A stretch of 64,000 bases of DNA from Streptomyces laurentii (GCA_002355495.1 AP017424.1:3968001-4032000), one strand, 5' to 3'. Shown: positions 1 through 7,441, counted from the stretch's first letter. Notes: generated by a model not told the origin, from the sequence alone. Numbers and translations are program-made.

Positions 1-267
1 GGGGTGGTAGCCGATCGCACGGGCCCGACGCCACGCCGCTGCCCACTGCGGGGAGGCGATGACGGCGGGGTCGGTGGTGGCGGCGGCCCAGCCGTGACAC
101 GGCCACGGGCAGACGCACGGCCCGGGGACCCGCATGTTCGGCCGCCCGCCGCACACCAGATCCGTGCAGGCGGGGCAGTTGCCGAGCGGGCGCTTGTCGG
201 CCCCCAGCGGCAGCACGGGCAGGCCGCCGTCGGCGAGAGCCGGGGCGAGGGTGGAGATGTCGTTCAT
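1..267 (-). CDS. Bifunctional DNA primase/polymerase of AICE 1, N-terminal part (runs off the left edge)
   Basis: Eighty-nine codons of an open frame that continues beyond base 1. It starts MNDISTLAPALADG and has the prim-pol opening pattern (G-L-P-V-L-P-L-G, then K-R-P) seen in the full-length AICE 2 copy at 27711-28604. Residues about 30-58 hold a Cys-rich insert (CPAC, CVCPWPC), probably metal-binding. AEP-type prim-pol proteins serve as replication initiators or primases in AICEs. The ATG overlaps the stop of a 20-residue leader peptide (ATGA), so translation is probably coupled. The catalytic residues lie outside the window, so activity cannot be judged. Confidence 0.75.
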   Translation of the reverse strand, partial: MNDISTLAPALADGGLPVLPLGADKRPLGNCPACTDLVCGGRPNMRVPGPCVCPWPCHGWAAATTDPAVIASPQWAAAWRRARAIGYHP

Positions 268-326
268 GCGGCGGCCTCCGTCCGGGACGGACGGTCGTCT
301 CGCCGGATGTCGGTGGGTTGGGTCAT
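264..326 (-). CDS. 20-residue leader peptide upstream of prim-pol (AICE 1)
   Basis: A short frame, MTQPTDIRRDDRPS followed by a Thr/Glu/Ala tail. A GGAGG Shine-Dalgarno sits 9 bases before the ATG, and the stop overlaps the prim-pol ATG. AICE 2 has the same arrangement at 28601-28687, with the first 14 residues differing at one position and an identical 29-bp ribosome-binding region. Conservation of the peptide start, the ribosome site and the coupling suggests it is translated and controls prim-pol expression. No function for the peptide itself can be read. Confidence 0.55.
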   Translation of the reverse strand: MTQPTDIRRDDRPSRTEAAA

Positions 327-364
327 GCTGGGAGACCTCCAGGTCTTGAGTCGATCGGGAGATG

Positions 365-402
365 AGGGCGGCCCCGGTTCTTGGTCGGATGGGGGCCGCC
401 CT
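365..402 (-). terminator. Hairpin between the transfer genes and prim-pol (AICE 1)
   Basis: Inverted repeat AGGGCGGCCCC / GGGGCCGCCCT with a 16-base loop, just after the stop of the 94-residue gene and before the leader peptide. There is no T-tract, as is usual in Streptomyces. The stem is conserved in AICE 2 (28727-28763) while the loop differs. It probably limits read-through from the transfer operon into replication genes. Confidence 0.6.
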
Positions 403-410
403 CGGCTTGT

Positions 411-695
411 CTAGAAGGGCGGTTCGTCGCTGTAGCCGCCGGTCGTGCCCCACGGGTCGGTGTACGGCTGTCGGCGGCGCGGGATTCGCGGGAGCGGGAG
501 GAGCGTCCAGGAGCGGTTCTCGTCCCAGCAGGTGCAGGGGTCCCACTCGGTGCCGGCGTACTCGCCGGTCTCGTGGTCGCCGTAGTCGCGGTTCCACCCG
601 CCCTCGCCCCGGCAGTCGGGGCAGTCCGGGCGGGGGGTGTCGGTCAGGATCAGGGCCGGGCGGGGCCAGGTCGCGTAGTGGATGCGCGGTCGCAC
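411..695 (-). CDS. 94-residue putative zinc-binding protein (AICE 1)
   Basis: The GTG start at 695 is chosen for the AAGGA ribosome site just upstream. The first 25 residues are hydrophobic/basic (RPRIHYATWPRPALIL). A CPDCRGEGG motif follows, then PCTCW, a DnaJ-like Cys arrangement that could bind zinc. The C-terminus is basic and then ends YSDEPPF. It lies 14 bp downstream of the HKVC-type zinc protein and precedes the hairpin. AICE 2 has no counterpart. Proteins of this kind occur in Streptomyces integrative elements without a known role. Confidence 0.65.
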   Translation of the reverse strand: MRPRIHYATWPRPALILTDTPRPDCPDCRGEGGWNRDYGDHETGEYAGTEWDPCTCWDENRSWTLLPLPRIPRRRQPYTDPWGTTGGYSDEPPF

Positions 696-709
696 AGGGT
701 TCCTTGGGG

Positions 710-1054
710 TCAGGCGGCGAACAGGCCGGGGCTGCTGCTGGTGTTGGTGTTGAGGGGCCGCAGGACGGCGGTGGGGGCCGGGCGGCTCAGGATCGGGGTG
801 GTGGGGCCGTCGTTGTGGAAGCGGACGGTGCCGATGTCGTGCTGGGGGCGGGTCGGGTCGGTCTTGTCCGGCGGGCGGTAGAGCCGCGGCGCGTCCGGGT
901 GATCGGCGTTCCACTGCTCGGCGCACACCTTGTGGGCGGGCTCTCCGGCGTGGGACCGCAGCGGGGTCGGCCTGCCGCACAGGCAGCAGGGCCGGTCCCG
1001 ACGGTGGTCGAAGTGCTGGGGCTCGCCCCAGTCCAGGACAGGGATCGCGTCCAT
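710..1054 (-). CDS. Small zinc-ribbon-like AICE protein (114 aa)
   Basis: Begins MDAIPVLDWGEPQH. It contains CCLCGRPTP, then HKVCAEQWN, and a conserved GTVRFHNDGPTTP segment near residue 80. The Cys/His spacing suggests a structural metal site. The AICE 2 homologue at 28773-29108 shares nearly all of these blocks, so this is backbone rather than cargo. It starts 5 bp after the stop of the RapZ-C-like gene and is in the same operon. No function is known to me. Confidence 0.7.
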   Translation of the reverse strand: MDAIPVLDWGEPQHFDHRRDRPCCLCGRPTPLRSHAGEPAHKVCAEQWNADHPDAPRLYRPPDKTDPTRPQHDIGTVRFHNDGPTTPILSRPAPTAVLRPLNTNTSSSPGLFAA

Positions 1055-1059
1055 GGCGG

Positions 1060-1464
1060 TCAGTGGCGGCGGGAGGGGAGGAGCGGGTGGTTGATGTGGC
1101 GGTGGTGGAGCTGTACGTGGTGGTCGAGCTTGCCCAGTTCGGCGGCGAGCTGCTGCGCGATGGCGACGGAGCGGTGGCGGCCGCCGTAGCAGTGGACGAG
1201 GACGTCGAGTCGGGTCTGGCCGGCCTCGGCGCGGGCGTCGATCTCGCGGACGTGGCGGTCGACGAGCTGGCGGGCGCCGGGGGTGGTCATCACGTACTGG
1301 TGGACCTCGGGGTCGAGGCCGGTGAGCTGGGTGAGGCGGGCGCGGACGGCCGGGTCGTCGGGCGGGTTGCGCAGCTCGGTGGTGTCGACGACGACGGGGC
1401 GGTGGGCTCGCGGTTCGTCGTTGTGGCCGATGCCGTACGACACGATCCGGATGACGCTGGTCAT
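1060..1464 (-). CDS. RapZ C-terminal-domain-like protein (134 aa)
   Basis: A stand-alone domain resembling the C-terminal half of the RNase adaptor RapZ. It has an IVSYGIGHN strand, then LTGLDPEVHQYV, then HCYGGRHRSVAIAQQLA near residues 93-110 and a final LHHRHI. The GGxHRSV loop is the family hallmark and probably binds a phosphate or nucleotide-sugar type ligand. The N-terminal P-loop half of RapZ is absent. The ATG overlaps the stop of the upstream Pycsar-effector-like gene (ATGA), implying tight coupling. AICE 2 has neither gene, so the two form an accessory cassette. The cellular role is inferred only. Confidence 0.7.
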   Translation of the reverse strand: MTSVIRIVSYGIGHNDEPRAHRPVVVDTTELRNPPDDPAVRARLTQLTGLDPEVHQYVMTTPGARQLVDRHVREIDARAEAGQTRLDVLVHCYGGRHRSVAIAQQLAAELGKLDHHVQLHHRHINHPLLPSRRH

Positions 1465-1907
1465 GCGGCGCCTCCGAGGGCGAGTGCGAGGACGGCGGCC
1501 ACGACGAAGGCGGCGCCGGCGGTGAGGATCAGGTCGATCGCCTGCCTCAAGCCGGTGAACTTCACGGCAGCGAGGCGGGAGAGGCCGATGACGTCGGTGG
1601 CGATGTCGCGAGGCTCGGAGGCAAGGAGTTGCTGCGGGGTGAGGGTCGCCCACAGCGGCCAGCCGTGTCGGCCGCCGAGGCGGGGCCGGACCACGTGGAG
1701 CAGGAGGACGGCGGCGGCGGCCAGGAGCGCGGCGCCGATGCCGCCCGCGATGTACGCGGGCAGTGTCATGGGGACGTCGTGGGCGATGCTCCCGGCGCCG
1801 GCCAGGACGGCGCCGACGAACGCGATGAGGAGTCCGGCCTTGGTGTCGGTGCGGGTGATCTCGGCGCGGACCTCGGCGTGCATGGCGGTCAGGTCGTCGG
1901 TGCTCAC
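1461..1907 (-). CDS. Pycsar-effector-like (PycTM) membrane protein (148 aa)
   Basis: The GTG start at 1907 is chosen for the AGGAGG seven bases upstream. A soluble helix containing HAEVRAEITRTDTKAG leads into TM1 (about residues 23-42) and TM2 (about 53-77). A cytoplasmic stretch and TM3 near the C-terminus follow. The R-x-D-x-KA signature before TM1 is typical of the Pycsar effector transmembrane family (formerly DUF5706). Known members are membrane effectors triggered by cyclic pyrimidine nucleotides in anti-phage defence. No cyclase gene is visible here; the partner is a RapZ-C-like protein with overlapping start. An entry-exclusion or transfer role is the main alternative. Confidence 0.65.
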   Translation of the reverse strand: MSTDDLTAMHAEVRAEITRTDTKAGLLIAFVGAVLAGAGSIAHDVPMTLPAYIAGGIGAALLAAAAVLLLHVVRPRLGGRHGWPLWATLTPQQLLASEPRDIATDVIGLSRLAAVKFTGLRQAIDLILTAGAAFVVAAVLALALGGAA

Positions 1908-3046
1908 GCGGAGACCTCCTCGTCCTTGAGGGCGGCGGCCTGCTTGGCGACCCAGCCCGTGGACCACCCCGTGAGGGCGGCGAGCTTGCTCTGGGTGACG
2001 CCGTCGCGCAGGCCCTCACGGACGACCGTGAGGGCCTTTTCCTTCGGCATCTGGTCGCTGCCAGTGGCCTCGTGAGTGGTCGTGAGGGCGGGGGTGCTCA
2101 CGGCGGCGCTCACGATGGGACGGCGGTCACTCACGGCGGCACTCACGGCCGGGCGGGGAGCCCTCACGGCCTCGGTCTGACGGCGCGCCTCGGTGGTCTT
2201 CCGCTCGCGCTCGGCCCGCTGCGCATCATCCCGCGCCTTCTTCTCCGCCTCGACCCGAGCACGTTCGGCCTCGGCCCGGGTGCGCTCCTCACGGGCGATC
2301 CGGTCGGTGCGCTCCTGCTCCTCACGGCGCCGGGCGGCCTCGTGCTCGCGGGCGGCCTGTGCCTCGGCGGCCTCGTGAGCGAGACGCTCCCGCTCCATCT
2401 GCGCCTCGTGAGTGCGGCGTGCCTCCTCGGCCTTCCGGTCCTCCTCACGGCGGCGGTTCTCGGCCTCACACTCCCGCTCACGCTCGGCCACCCGAGCCGC
2501 CTCAGCGGCTTGCCGGTCGGCCCGCAGGCGGGCCTCACGCTCCTCACGCTCGATGCGTGAGCGCTCCGCCCTTGCCTGCCGCTCACGCTCCCTCTGCTCA
2601 CGCTCCTCGGCCCGCTCACGCTCGATGCGGGCGACCGCGTGAGTGATCGCGCGGCGCCATCCGATCGCGGCCTCGGCCGTGACGATGAGCAGGATCGGGG
2701 CGACCGAGTGAACGCCGACTCCGACCCAATCACTGCGGAGCATCGAGTCGCCGATGTTGAGGAGCAGGGTCATCCCGCCGGTGAGCCAGCGCAACAGGTC
2801 CGGCCACCGTCCGGGGTGGCCGTCAAGGCGGGCGACGATCTCACCGACGCGGACCGTGATGACGACGGCGACGTCGACCACGGTGGGCAGGATCGGGGCC
2901 GTCCAGTCCCAGTCGTCGTCGGTGACGCGCTCGACGAGCGGGGTCACGGTCAAGACGGAGAAGAGGATCGCGCCGCCGACGATCACCCACACGAGGCGGA
3001 GGACCTTCTCCGCCATGTCGACCTGGCGCTGAGTGTCGAGCTTCAC
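1904..3046 (-). CDS. DUF2637-type Spd membrane protein with charged helix and C-terminal HTH
   Basis: The 380-residue product has four predicted TM segments in the first 130 residues (DUF2637 region, with DWDWTAPILPTVVDVAVV). A very long Arg/Glu/Ala-rich helix follows (about 140-300), then a HTH-like tail, TQSKLAALTGWSTGWV, near residues 350-370. Such proteins are linked to plasmid spread (Spd, pock formation) in Streptomyces. The GTG start overlaps the upstream stop, and its own stop overlaps the next GTG. AICE 2 carries a homologue (34261-35319) at a different place in its operon. The long charged region could be a single alpha helix rather than a coiled coil. Confidence 0.75.
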   Translation of the reverse strand: MKLDTQRQVDMAEKVLRLVWVIVGGAILFSVLTVTPLVERVTDDDWDWTAPILPTVVDVAVVITVRVGEIVARLDGHPGRWPDLLRWLTGGMTLLLNIGDSMLRSDWVGVGVHSVAPILLIVTAEAAIGWRRAITHAVARIERERAEEREQRERERQARAERSRIEREEREARLRADRQAAEAARVAERERECEAENRRREEDRKAEEARRTHEAQMERERLAHEAAEAQAAREHEAARRREEQERTDRIAREERTRAEAERARVEAEKKARDDAQRAERERKTTEARRQTEAVRAPRPAVSAAVSDRRPIVSAAVSTPALTTTHEATGSDQMPKEKALTVVREGLRDGVTQSKLAALTGWSTGWVAKQAAALKDEEVSA

Positions 3047-3537
3047 CGGCGGCCACCACCCTTGACCGACTGGGTGATGGTCTGGGTGATCGTCTGCGTG
3101 ACCTCGATGCCGCCGCCCTTGCGGCGGGCGAGGAGGGCGACGACCAGGACGGCGCCGATCAGGAGCATCGGGGCGGCGGCGGTGATCCCGGCCGCGACGG
3201 CGGCGGCCCCGGTGGCGAGGAGGTCGAGCGCCCAGCCGAGGAGGCAGGCGCCGGCGCCGATGCCGACGCTGGCGACGGCGGTGCCGACGGCCCACCGGGG
3301 CACGATCGGCGCTGGCGTCTTGATGGTGGCGGTGTGGGTGACCGCGGCTTCGAGGGCGCCCTGGCGGCGGGCGAGCTCCAGGAGCGCGGCAACGTCGAAC
3401 TGCGGGGCGGGCACTGCCGGGACGGCGGGGGCCGGGGCAGCCGGAGCGGCGCCGGCAGCCGTGTCGGGCATGAGTGCGGCGAGCAGATCAGCGTCGGTGA
3501 TCTGCCGTCCGGTGGGATACTGGGGGTGGTCGGTCAC
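3043..3537 (-). CDS. SpdD-like membrane protein (AICE 1)
   Basis: A 164-residue product. The N-terminal half is Ala/Pro-rich and cytosolic, with a short helix FDVAALLELARRQGALE. Two TM segments follow (about 85-105 and 113-135), with a basic RRKGGG turn and a Thr/Gln/Ile-rich tail (TQTITQTITQ). A similar tail (THITQNIT) occurs in the AICE 2 protein at 29120-29605, which occupies the same place directly after the clt repeats. A GGAGGA ribosome site precedes the GTG. It is probably part of the intramycelial spread machinery. Confidence 0.65.
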   Translation of the reverse strand: MTDHPQYPTGRQITDADLLAALMPDTAAGAAPAAPAPAVPAVPAPQFDVAALLELARRQGALEAAVTHTATIKTPAPIVPRWAVGTAVASVGIGAGACLLGWALDLLATGAAAVAAGITAAAPMLLIGAVLVVALLARRKGGGIEVTQTITQTITQSVKGGGRR

Positions 3538-3597
3538 GGTGTCCTCCGTGGTCGTCCGGGCCGATCCGGGGGCAACCGGGTCGGCCCTCTGCGTGTG

Positions 3598-3720
3598 GTG
3601 TGCGGGGGGTGTGCGGCGGGGTGTGCGGGCCGGTGTGCGGCCCTATTCACACCCCGCCTGATGTGGGGATACGCGCTGTGCGGGTGTGCGGGGGTGTGCG
3701 GCTGTGCGGGAGGTGTGCGG
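3598..3720. repeat. Candidate clt of AICE 1: GTGTGCGG repeats
   Basis: Seven exact copies of GTGTGCGG (starting at 3598, 3609, 3621, 3633, 3684, 3694, 3713) and two CTGTGCGG variants (3676, 3702), all on the same strand. They fill the noncoding gap immediately 3' of traB. Streptomyces TraB proteins recognise 8-bp repeats in the cis-acting locus of transfer. Position, unit length and orientation all fit that role. Confidence 0.8.
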
Positions 3721-3726
3721 CGGCCG

Positions 3727-5739
3727 TCAGACCCCGGCGAGGACCGGGACGAGGCGGTAGACGCCCGCGTCGGCGGTGGGGGCCAGACGCCCCTCCTCCG
3801 CGAGCCGCTTCATCTCCTTGGAGACCCAGGAGCGGTCGCGGCCGAGCTGCTCCAGGTACGGGCCGAGGTCCTTCACGGCGACCGTGCCGGGCCCCATTCC
3901 GGCGAGCATCCGCACCAGCTCGTCGAGCAGTTCGCGGGCTTCCTCCGGGCCCGGCTTGGACGCCGGGGGGAGGGCGGTGTTCGTTCCGGCCGGAGGGATC
4001 TCGGCGGTGGGGTCGACGTCCGCGTCCTCCGCGTCGACCAGCTCGTGCTCCTGGTCGTCGTCCTGCTCCGCCGTCGGGTTCGCGGCCGGCGCCTGGGTGG
4101 GGGCCTCGCCGAGGGCGCGGGCACGCCGGTTGGTGAAGAACTTGCCCGCGACCTTGGTGGCGGCGTCGGCGGTGACCGCGTCGATCGCGGCCCGGATGGT
4201 CTCGAACTGGGTCACCACGTACTCCGCCATCCGCTCGTACTCGCCCGACGGGCCGGTCCAGTAGGTGCGCGCCGGGGTCGCGTGGAGGTCCTCGTCGACC
4301 CCGGCGGAGGCCAAGTACACGTAGCCCTTGCGCTTGTTGCCCCAGGCGGCCGGGTCGGCACCCGCGTCCAGGACTTCCTCGGGGAGGGCGAAGCTCGCGT
4401 CGTCGCCCTTGACGCCGAAGCACATGGCGGCCGGGAGGGAGGCGCGGGTGTCGGTGGAGAGCTGGTAGCCGGACGCGCGCTGCATCGAGACGACCAGGGT
4501 GACGCCTGCGGAGCGGGCCTCCTGGGCGATGCCGGTGAACACGTCGTCGCCCAACTCCCTGAGCAACTTCGCGGCCTCCTCGAACCAGGCGAGCAGGTAA
4601 GCGATCCCCTCGCAGCCGCAGGCCTTGCCGTCCTTGCGGCACGAGTGCTTGCGGTCCGTCTGCCGCTCGGCAGCCGCGGGCTCCCACGCTCGGTAGCCGT
4701 GGTCGCGCAGCCACGCGGTGCGCGCGGGGATGACGGTCTGCACGGATGCGACCATCGCGGCGGCCGACGGGGTGTCGAGCGCCGCCCAGTCGAGCGCGGG
4801 CACCAGGGGCTGGAAGTCCTGGCCGGCCTTCGCCGCGTCGGCCAGCCAGACCACGACGTCCCGCCGGGTGAGCAGCTCCAGCAGGAGGTCCAGGGCGCCC
4901 TCGGTCTTGCCGGAGCCGGTCATCCCCATGACGAGGATGTGGATCGCGTCCAGCAGCGGCAGCAGGAGGTCCGAGCCGTCGTCGTACACGCCGATCCGCA
5001 GCGGCTCCGCGACCGACCCACCGGGCGCGTACGGGCCGGGCCAGATCGTCGGCTCCTTGAGCATGTCCTCGGGGACGATGACGATCCGTCCGCGCCGGGC
5101 GGAGTCCGGGTCGTGCTCGATCCGGATCGCCGTGGTGGGCACGTCGAGCGCCGAGGCGAGCCGGTCCCGCGCCCTGCCGAGGTCCCCGTTGGTCAGCTCG
5201 CCCGCCGGGAGCTCATACGACGCCACAACCTTGTTCGGCTCGACCTTCACGTTCTTCAGGAGCGTGCGGGCCAACCCCACCTTCTCCATCAGGCCCTTGT
5301 CCGACGCGCCGGACGTCTCGACCAGCCCGCCCGCGACCAGCACCTTGCGGATGTTCCAGGACAGCGCGAGGATCCCGCCGCCCATCAGGTACAGGTTCCC
5401 GAGCGGCCCGGAGAACGGGCCGCTGACCGCGGCCGCCGTCGTCCAGGCCGACGCCGACGCCACCGTGATCGCGGAGTGCAGACGCAGCTGCCGCCCCGAC
5501 CGGGCCCCCGCCGTCCACGTGACGGCCGTGAGCGCGACCGACCCGAGCGTGAGCCCGATACCCGCCCACGGCGACCCGTCCCACGCGAAATTCGCGCCGC
5601 CGCCGGCCACTCCGACGAGACCGGTCACGATCCACGGCGGGACGAACGGCTGCGTCTGCTTCCACAGCCACGACTTCACCGTGCCCGCACCCGAGGAGAC
5701 TGCGGGGAGGTTCTGCTGGATGTTCTGCTGCTTCACCAT
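3727..5739 (-). CDS. traB: TraB: FtsK/SpoIIIE-type DNA translocase for conjugation (AICE 1)
   Basis: The 670-residue ATPase has N-terminal TM segments between about residues 35 and 130. The P-loop GMTGSGKTE lies at about 271-279, followed by Walker-B-like VVVWLADAAK. A winged-helix DNA-reading domain occupies the last 70 residues (SWVSKEMKRLAEEGRL). TraB forms a hexameric membrane pump that moves double-stranded DNA from donor to recipient mycelium, and its winged helix binds the clt repeats found just after its stop codon. It follows the traA-like gene by 13 bp. It is full length with the expected motifs intact. Confidence 0.92.
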   Translation of the reverse strand: MVKQQNIQQNLPAVSSGAGTVKSWLWKQTQPFVPPWIVTGLVGVAGGGANFAWDGSPWAGIGLTLGSVALTAVTWTAGARSGRQLRLHSAITVASASAWTTAAAVSGPFSGPLGNLYLMGGGILALSWNIRKVLVAGGLVETSGASDKGLMEKVGLARTLLKNVKVEPNKVVASYELPAGELTNGDLGRARDRLASALDVPTTAIRIEHDPDSARRGRIVIVPEDMLKEPTIWPGPYAPGGSVAEPLRIGVYDDGSDLLLPLLDAIHILVMGMTGSGKTEGALDLLLELLTRRDVVVWLADAAKAGQDFQPLVPALDWAALDTPSAAAMVASVQTVIPARTAWLRDHGYRAWEPAAAERQTDRKHSCRKDGKACGCEGIAYLLAWFEEAAKLLRELGDDVFTGIAQEARSAGVTLVVSMQRASGYQLSTDTRASLPAAMCFGVKGDDASFALPEEVLDAGADPAAWGNKRKGYVYLASAGVDEDLHATPARTYWTGPSGEYERMAEYVVTQFETIRAAIDAVTADAATKVAGKFFTNRRARALGEAPTQAPAANPTAEQDDDQEHELVDAEDADVDPTAEIPPAGTNTALPPASKPGPEEARELLDELVRMLAGMGPGTVAVKDLGPYLEQLGRDRSWVSKEMKRLAEEGRLAPTADAGVYRLVPVLAGV

Positions 5740-5752
5740 CAGGCCCCCTCCC

Positions 5753-6319
5753 TCAGTACCGGAACGGCGTGGTCGTCGCGGCCCGCTGCGGACGCGGGCG
5801 CATCAGGTCGGCGTACTCGCGCTGGAACGCCGCGTACGCGGCCACCGAGTTCTTCGCGGCGGCGGTCGCCCCGTCGGCCGCCTTCTTCAGCTTCCGGGCG
5901 ACGTTCTTGGCCCTCAGCCGGGCCTGGATCATGTTGTCCTCGGGGAGCGACTGCGCCTGCGAAAGCCGGGCCTCCAGGATCGCGGCGCCCATCGACAGCT
6001 CGATCGCGCACTGGACCATCAGCGCCCGTACACCGTTGCAGTACGCCCGGATGTCCTCGGTCGAGTTGAACTCCGGCTCGCCCAGCATGAAGTGCGTGGT
6101 CTGGGCCTTCAGCGACGTCGAGCCGCCCTTGGTGGTGTTGACCGTCAGGTTGATCGGCGGGGCGAAAGATCCGCCCATCGCGCCGATGAACCCACCCAGC
6201 GCCGCACCCGCGTCGGCGGCGAACTTGTTCGACTTGCTGCCGTTCTGGCCGCCGTTCTGGTTCGAGCGGGACGTGGTCTGGCGGGGCTGGGACTGCCGGC
6301 TGTTCGGGATCTGGCTCAT
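5753..6319 (-). CDS. TraA-like plasmid transfer protein preceding traB (AICE 1)
   Basis: A 188-residue product with a Gln/Asn/Ser-rich, flexible first 30 residues. A Gly-rich GAALGGFIGAMGGSFAPP segment and a long helical, basic second half follow. The AICE 2 protein at 31868-32473 shares the GGF(I/V)GAMGGSF block and the same position directly before traB. An AAGGAG ribosome site precedes the ATG. Proteins here are usually annotated as plasmid transfer proteins. A role with TraB is inferred from invariant adjacency, not from a recognised domain. Confidence 0.7.
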   Translation of the reverse strand: MSQIPNSRQSQPRQTTSRSNQNGGQNGSKSNKFAADAGAALGGFIGAMGGSFAPPINLTVNTTKGGSTSLKAQTTHFMLGEPEFNSTEDIRAYCNGVRALMVQCAIELSMGAAILEARLSQAQSLPEDNMIQARLRAKNVARKLKKAADGATAAAKNSVAAYAAFQREYADLMRPRPQRAATTTPFRY

Positions 6320-6335
6320 GACGAGACTCCTTGGG

Positions 6336-6707
6336 TCAGTGGGTGCGGCAGGCGGGGATCGACATGCGGGCCGTGGGCGCCGACTCTGGGGCCGGGACCG
6401 TGGCGTAGGCGACGAGTTCCACGGCCGCTCCGGCGAAGGCTCCGTGAGCGCCCAAGACGCCGGTCTGGCCGTCAGCCTGAACGCGGTGAACGACGGTCAG
6501 CGGGTCGATGTCCAGCGCCTCCCGCCACGCCTCGAACGCGGCGAAGCCGGCGGCGGAGTAGTCGTCGTCGTGGAACGTCAGCGCCAGCGCTTCCGGGAAG
6601 ATCGTCGAGATGCTCACCGTCGGGGCCGGCAGATGCGGGAACCTGCTCGCCGCCGCGCTCAGCGCCGTCAGCGGGGCGCTCAGCCCCGCAAGGGACAGGC
6701 CGCTCAC
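6336..6707 (-). CDS. Conserved AICE protein of unknown function (123 aa)
   Basis: Begins MSGLSLAGLSAPL. It has a PTVSIST strand and a WREALDIDPLTVVHRV block around residues 60-75. The homologue at 35316-35675 in AICE 2 is similar along most of its length, including the start (MSGL-L-AG-SAPL) and the WRE-L-LDP core, so the gene belongs to the shared backbone. Its ATG overlaps the upstream stop (ATGA). The pattern suggests a small alpha/beta domain. No family was recognised. Confidence 0.65.
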   Translation of the reverse strand: MSGLSLAGLSAPLTALSAAASRFPHLPAPTVSISTIFPEALALTFHDDDYSAAGFAAFEAWREALDIDPLTVVHRVQADGQTGVLGAHGAFAGAAVELVAYATVPAPESAPTARMSIPACRTH

Positions 6708-7003
6708 GCCGCGCCTCCAACCGGCGGCTGACCGGCGACGCGGTTCGTCAGCGCGCGACGCTCGGCCAGCACCCGACGGCGGGCCCGGCGCAGGCGACGC
6801 TCGGCCAGGTCGTTGGCGGGGCCGTCCAGGGTCCCGATGTACAGGTCGAGCAGCTCGGCGTCGCCGAGGTACAGGTCGAGGAGGAAGACGTCCGCCTCGA
6901 TCTGCGGGGTCTCCAGCTCGATCGTCTTCAGCTCCGTGTCCGACGGCTCGTCGTCAGACGGGAAGGCCGTAACAACGGCCTGAAGTGCAGCGATGGACTT
7001 CAT
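6704..7003 (-). CDS. First gene of the AICE 1 transfer operon, unknown function (99 aa)
   Basis: The ATG at 7003 is chosen for the AGAGGA site upstream. It is an acidic N-terminal half (SDDEPSDTELKTIELETPQIEAD) followed by an Arg-rich helical half (RRLRRARRRVLAERRAL). AICE 2 has a gene of the same size and place (35672-35977), also beginning MK-I-A, but sequence similarity is weak. It opens an overlapping gene chain and is preceded by a hairpin at 7041-7068 and a conserved leader element at 7090-7176. The function is not recognisable. Confidence 0.6.
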   Translation of the reverse strand: MKSIAALQAVVTAFPSDDEPSDTELKTIELETPQIEADVFLLDLYLGDAELLDLYIGTLDGPANDLAERRLRRARRRVLAERRALTNRVAGQPPVGGAA

Positions 7004-7040
7004 TGGGTGTGTTCCTCTCAGACAGGAACGGCCCGAAACG

Positions 7041-7068
7041 AACCCCCGGAGGTGCAACTCCGGGGGTT
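7041..7068 (-). terminator. Hairpin in the leader of the AICE 1 transfer operon
   Basis: Perfect 11-bp stem AACCCCCGGAG / CTCCGGGGGTT with a 6-base loop, 38 bp before the first ATG of the operon. AICE 2 has the same CCCCCGGAG stem at 36014-36043. In this position it can act as an attenuator, or as a terminator of transcription started upstream. Confidence 0.65.
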
Positions 7069-7089
7069 CTCGCCGTTAGAACCAGGAAT

Positions 7090-7176
7090 CCGGCTCCCCT
7101 CGACCCCGCCCGTACGGCATCCCGTGAGGGCACCGGACGGGCGGAGGAGGCAACCGGCCGCAGCGCTCGGCTGCGG
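7090..7176 (-). ncRNA. Structured leader element conserved in both AICEs (copy 1)
   Basis: Two blocks of 27 and 32 bases are identical to AICE 2 36543-36625, although the flanking DNA is not alike. They contain a stem CCGCAGC/GCTGCGG (loop differs) and a stem CCGCCCGT/ACGGGCGG (loop differs). Kept stems with changing loops point to an RNA structure, read on the minus strand ahead of the transfer operon. It could be a cis-regulatory RNA or a DNA-binding site. Confidence 0.55.
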
Positions 7177-7441
7177 GAGATCAGGTGACGCGACGCGCGG
7201 GGTGTGGCCACCTCGTCCAACTAGGCGGCGCCTGGAGCTGCCGTCAGAACGACAGAACCTCCTTGGGGCGAGTAACGGGGGTGAAGCACTGCAAGGGGGA
7301 CCGCGTCCCCACTCTCCGGCCGTTGCTCGCGGTCGCCGGGCCACCTCGCCAGTCGGGCCGAAGCCCATTGCGTCCTACCTGGCCTTCAGCGGGATTGCAG
7401 CGTCCCCGCCTTGAGCACACGCCGTCAGGGCCTTTGCGGCC

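Noticed and set aside
411..980. 189-residue minus-strand frame covering the zinc-protein and 94-residue genes
   Set aside because: Its N-terminal half is an Arg/Pro-rich shadow of the well conserved HKVC protein frame. Only the part from GTG 695 has a ribosome site and protein-like composition.
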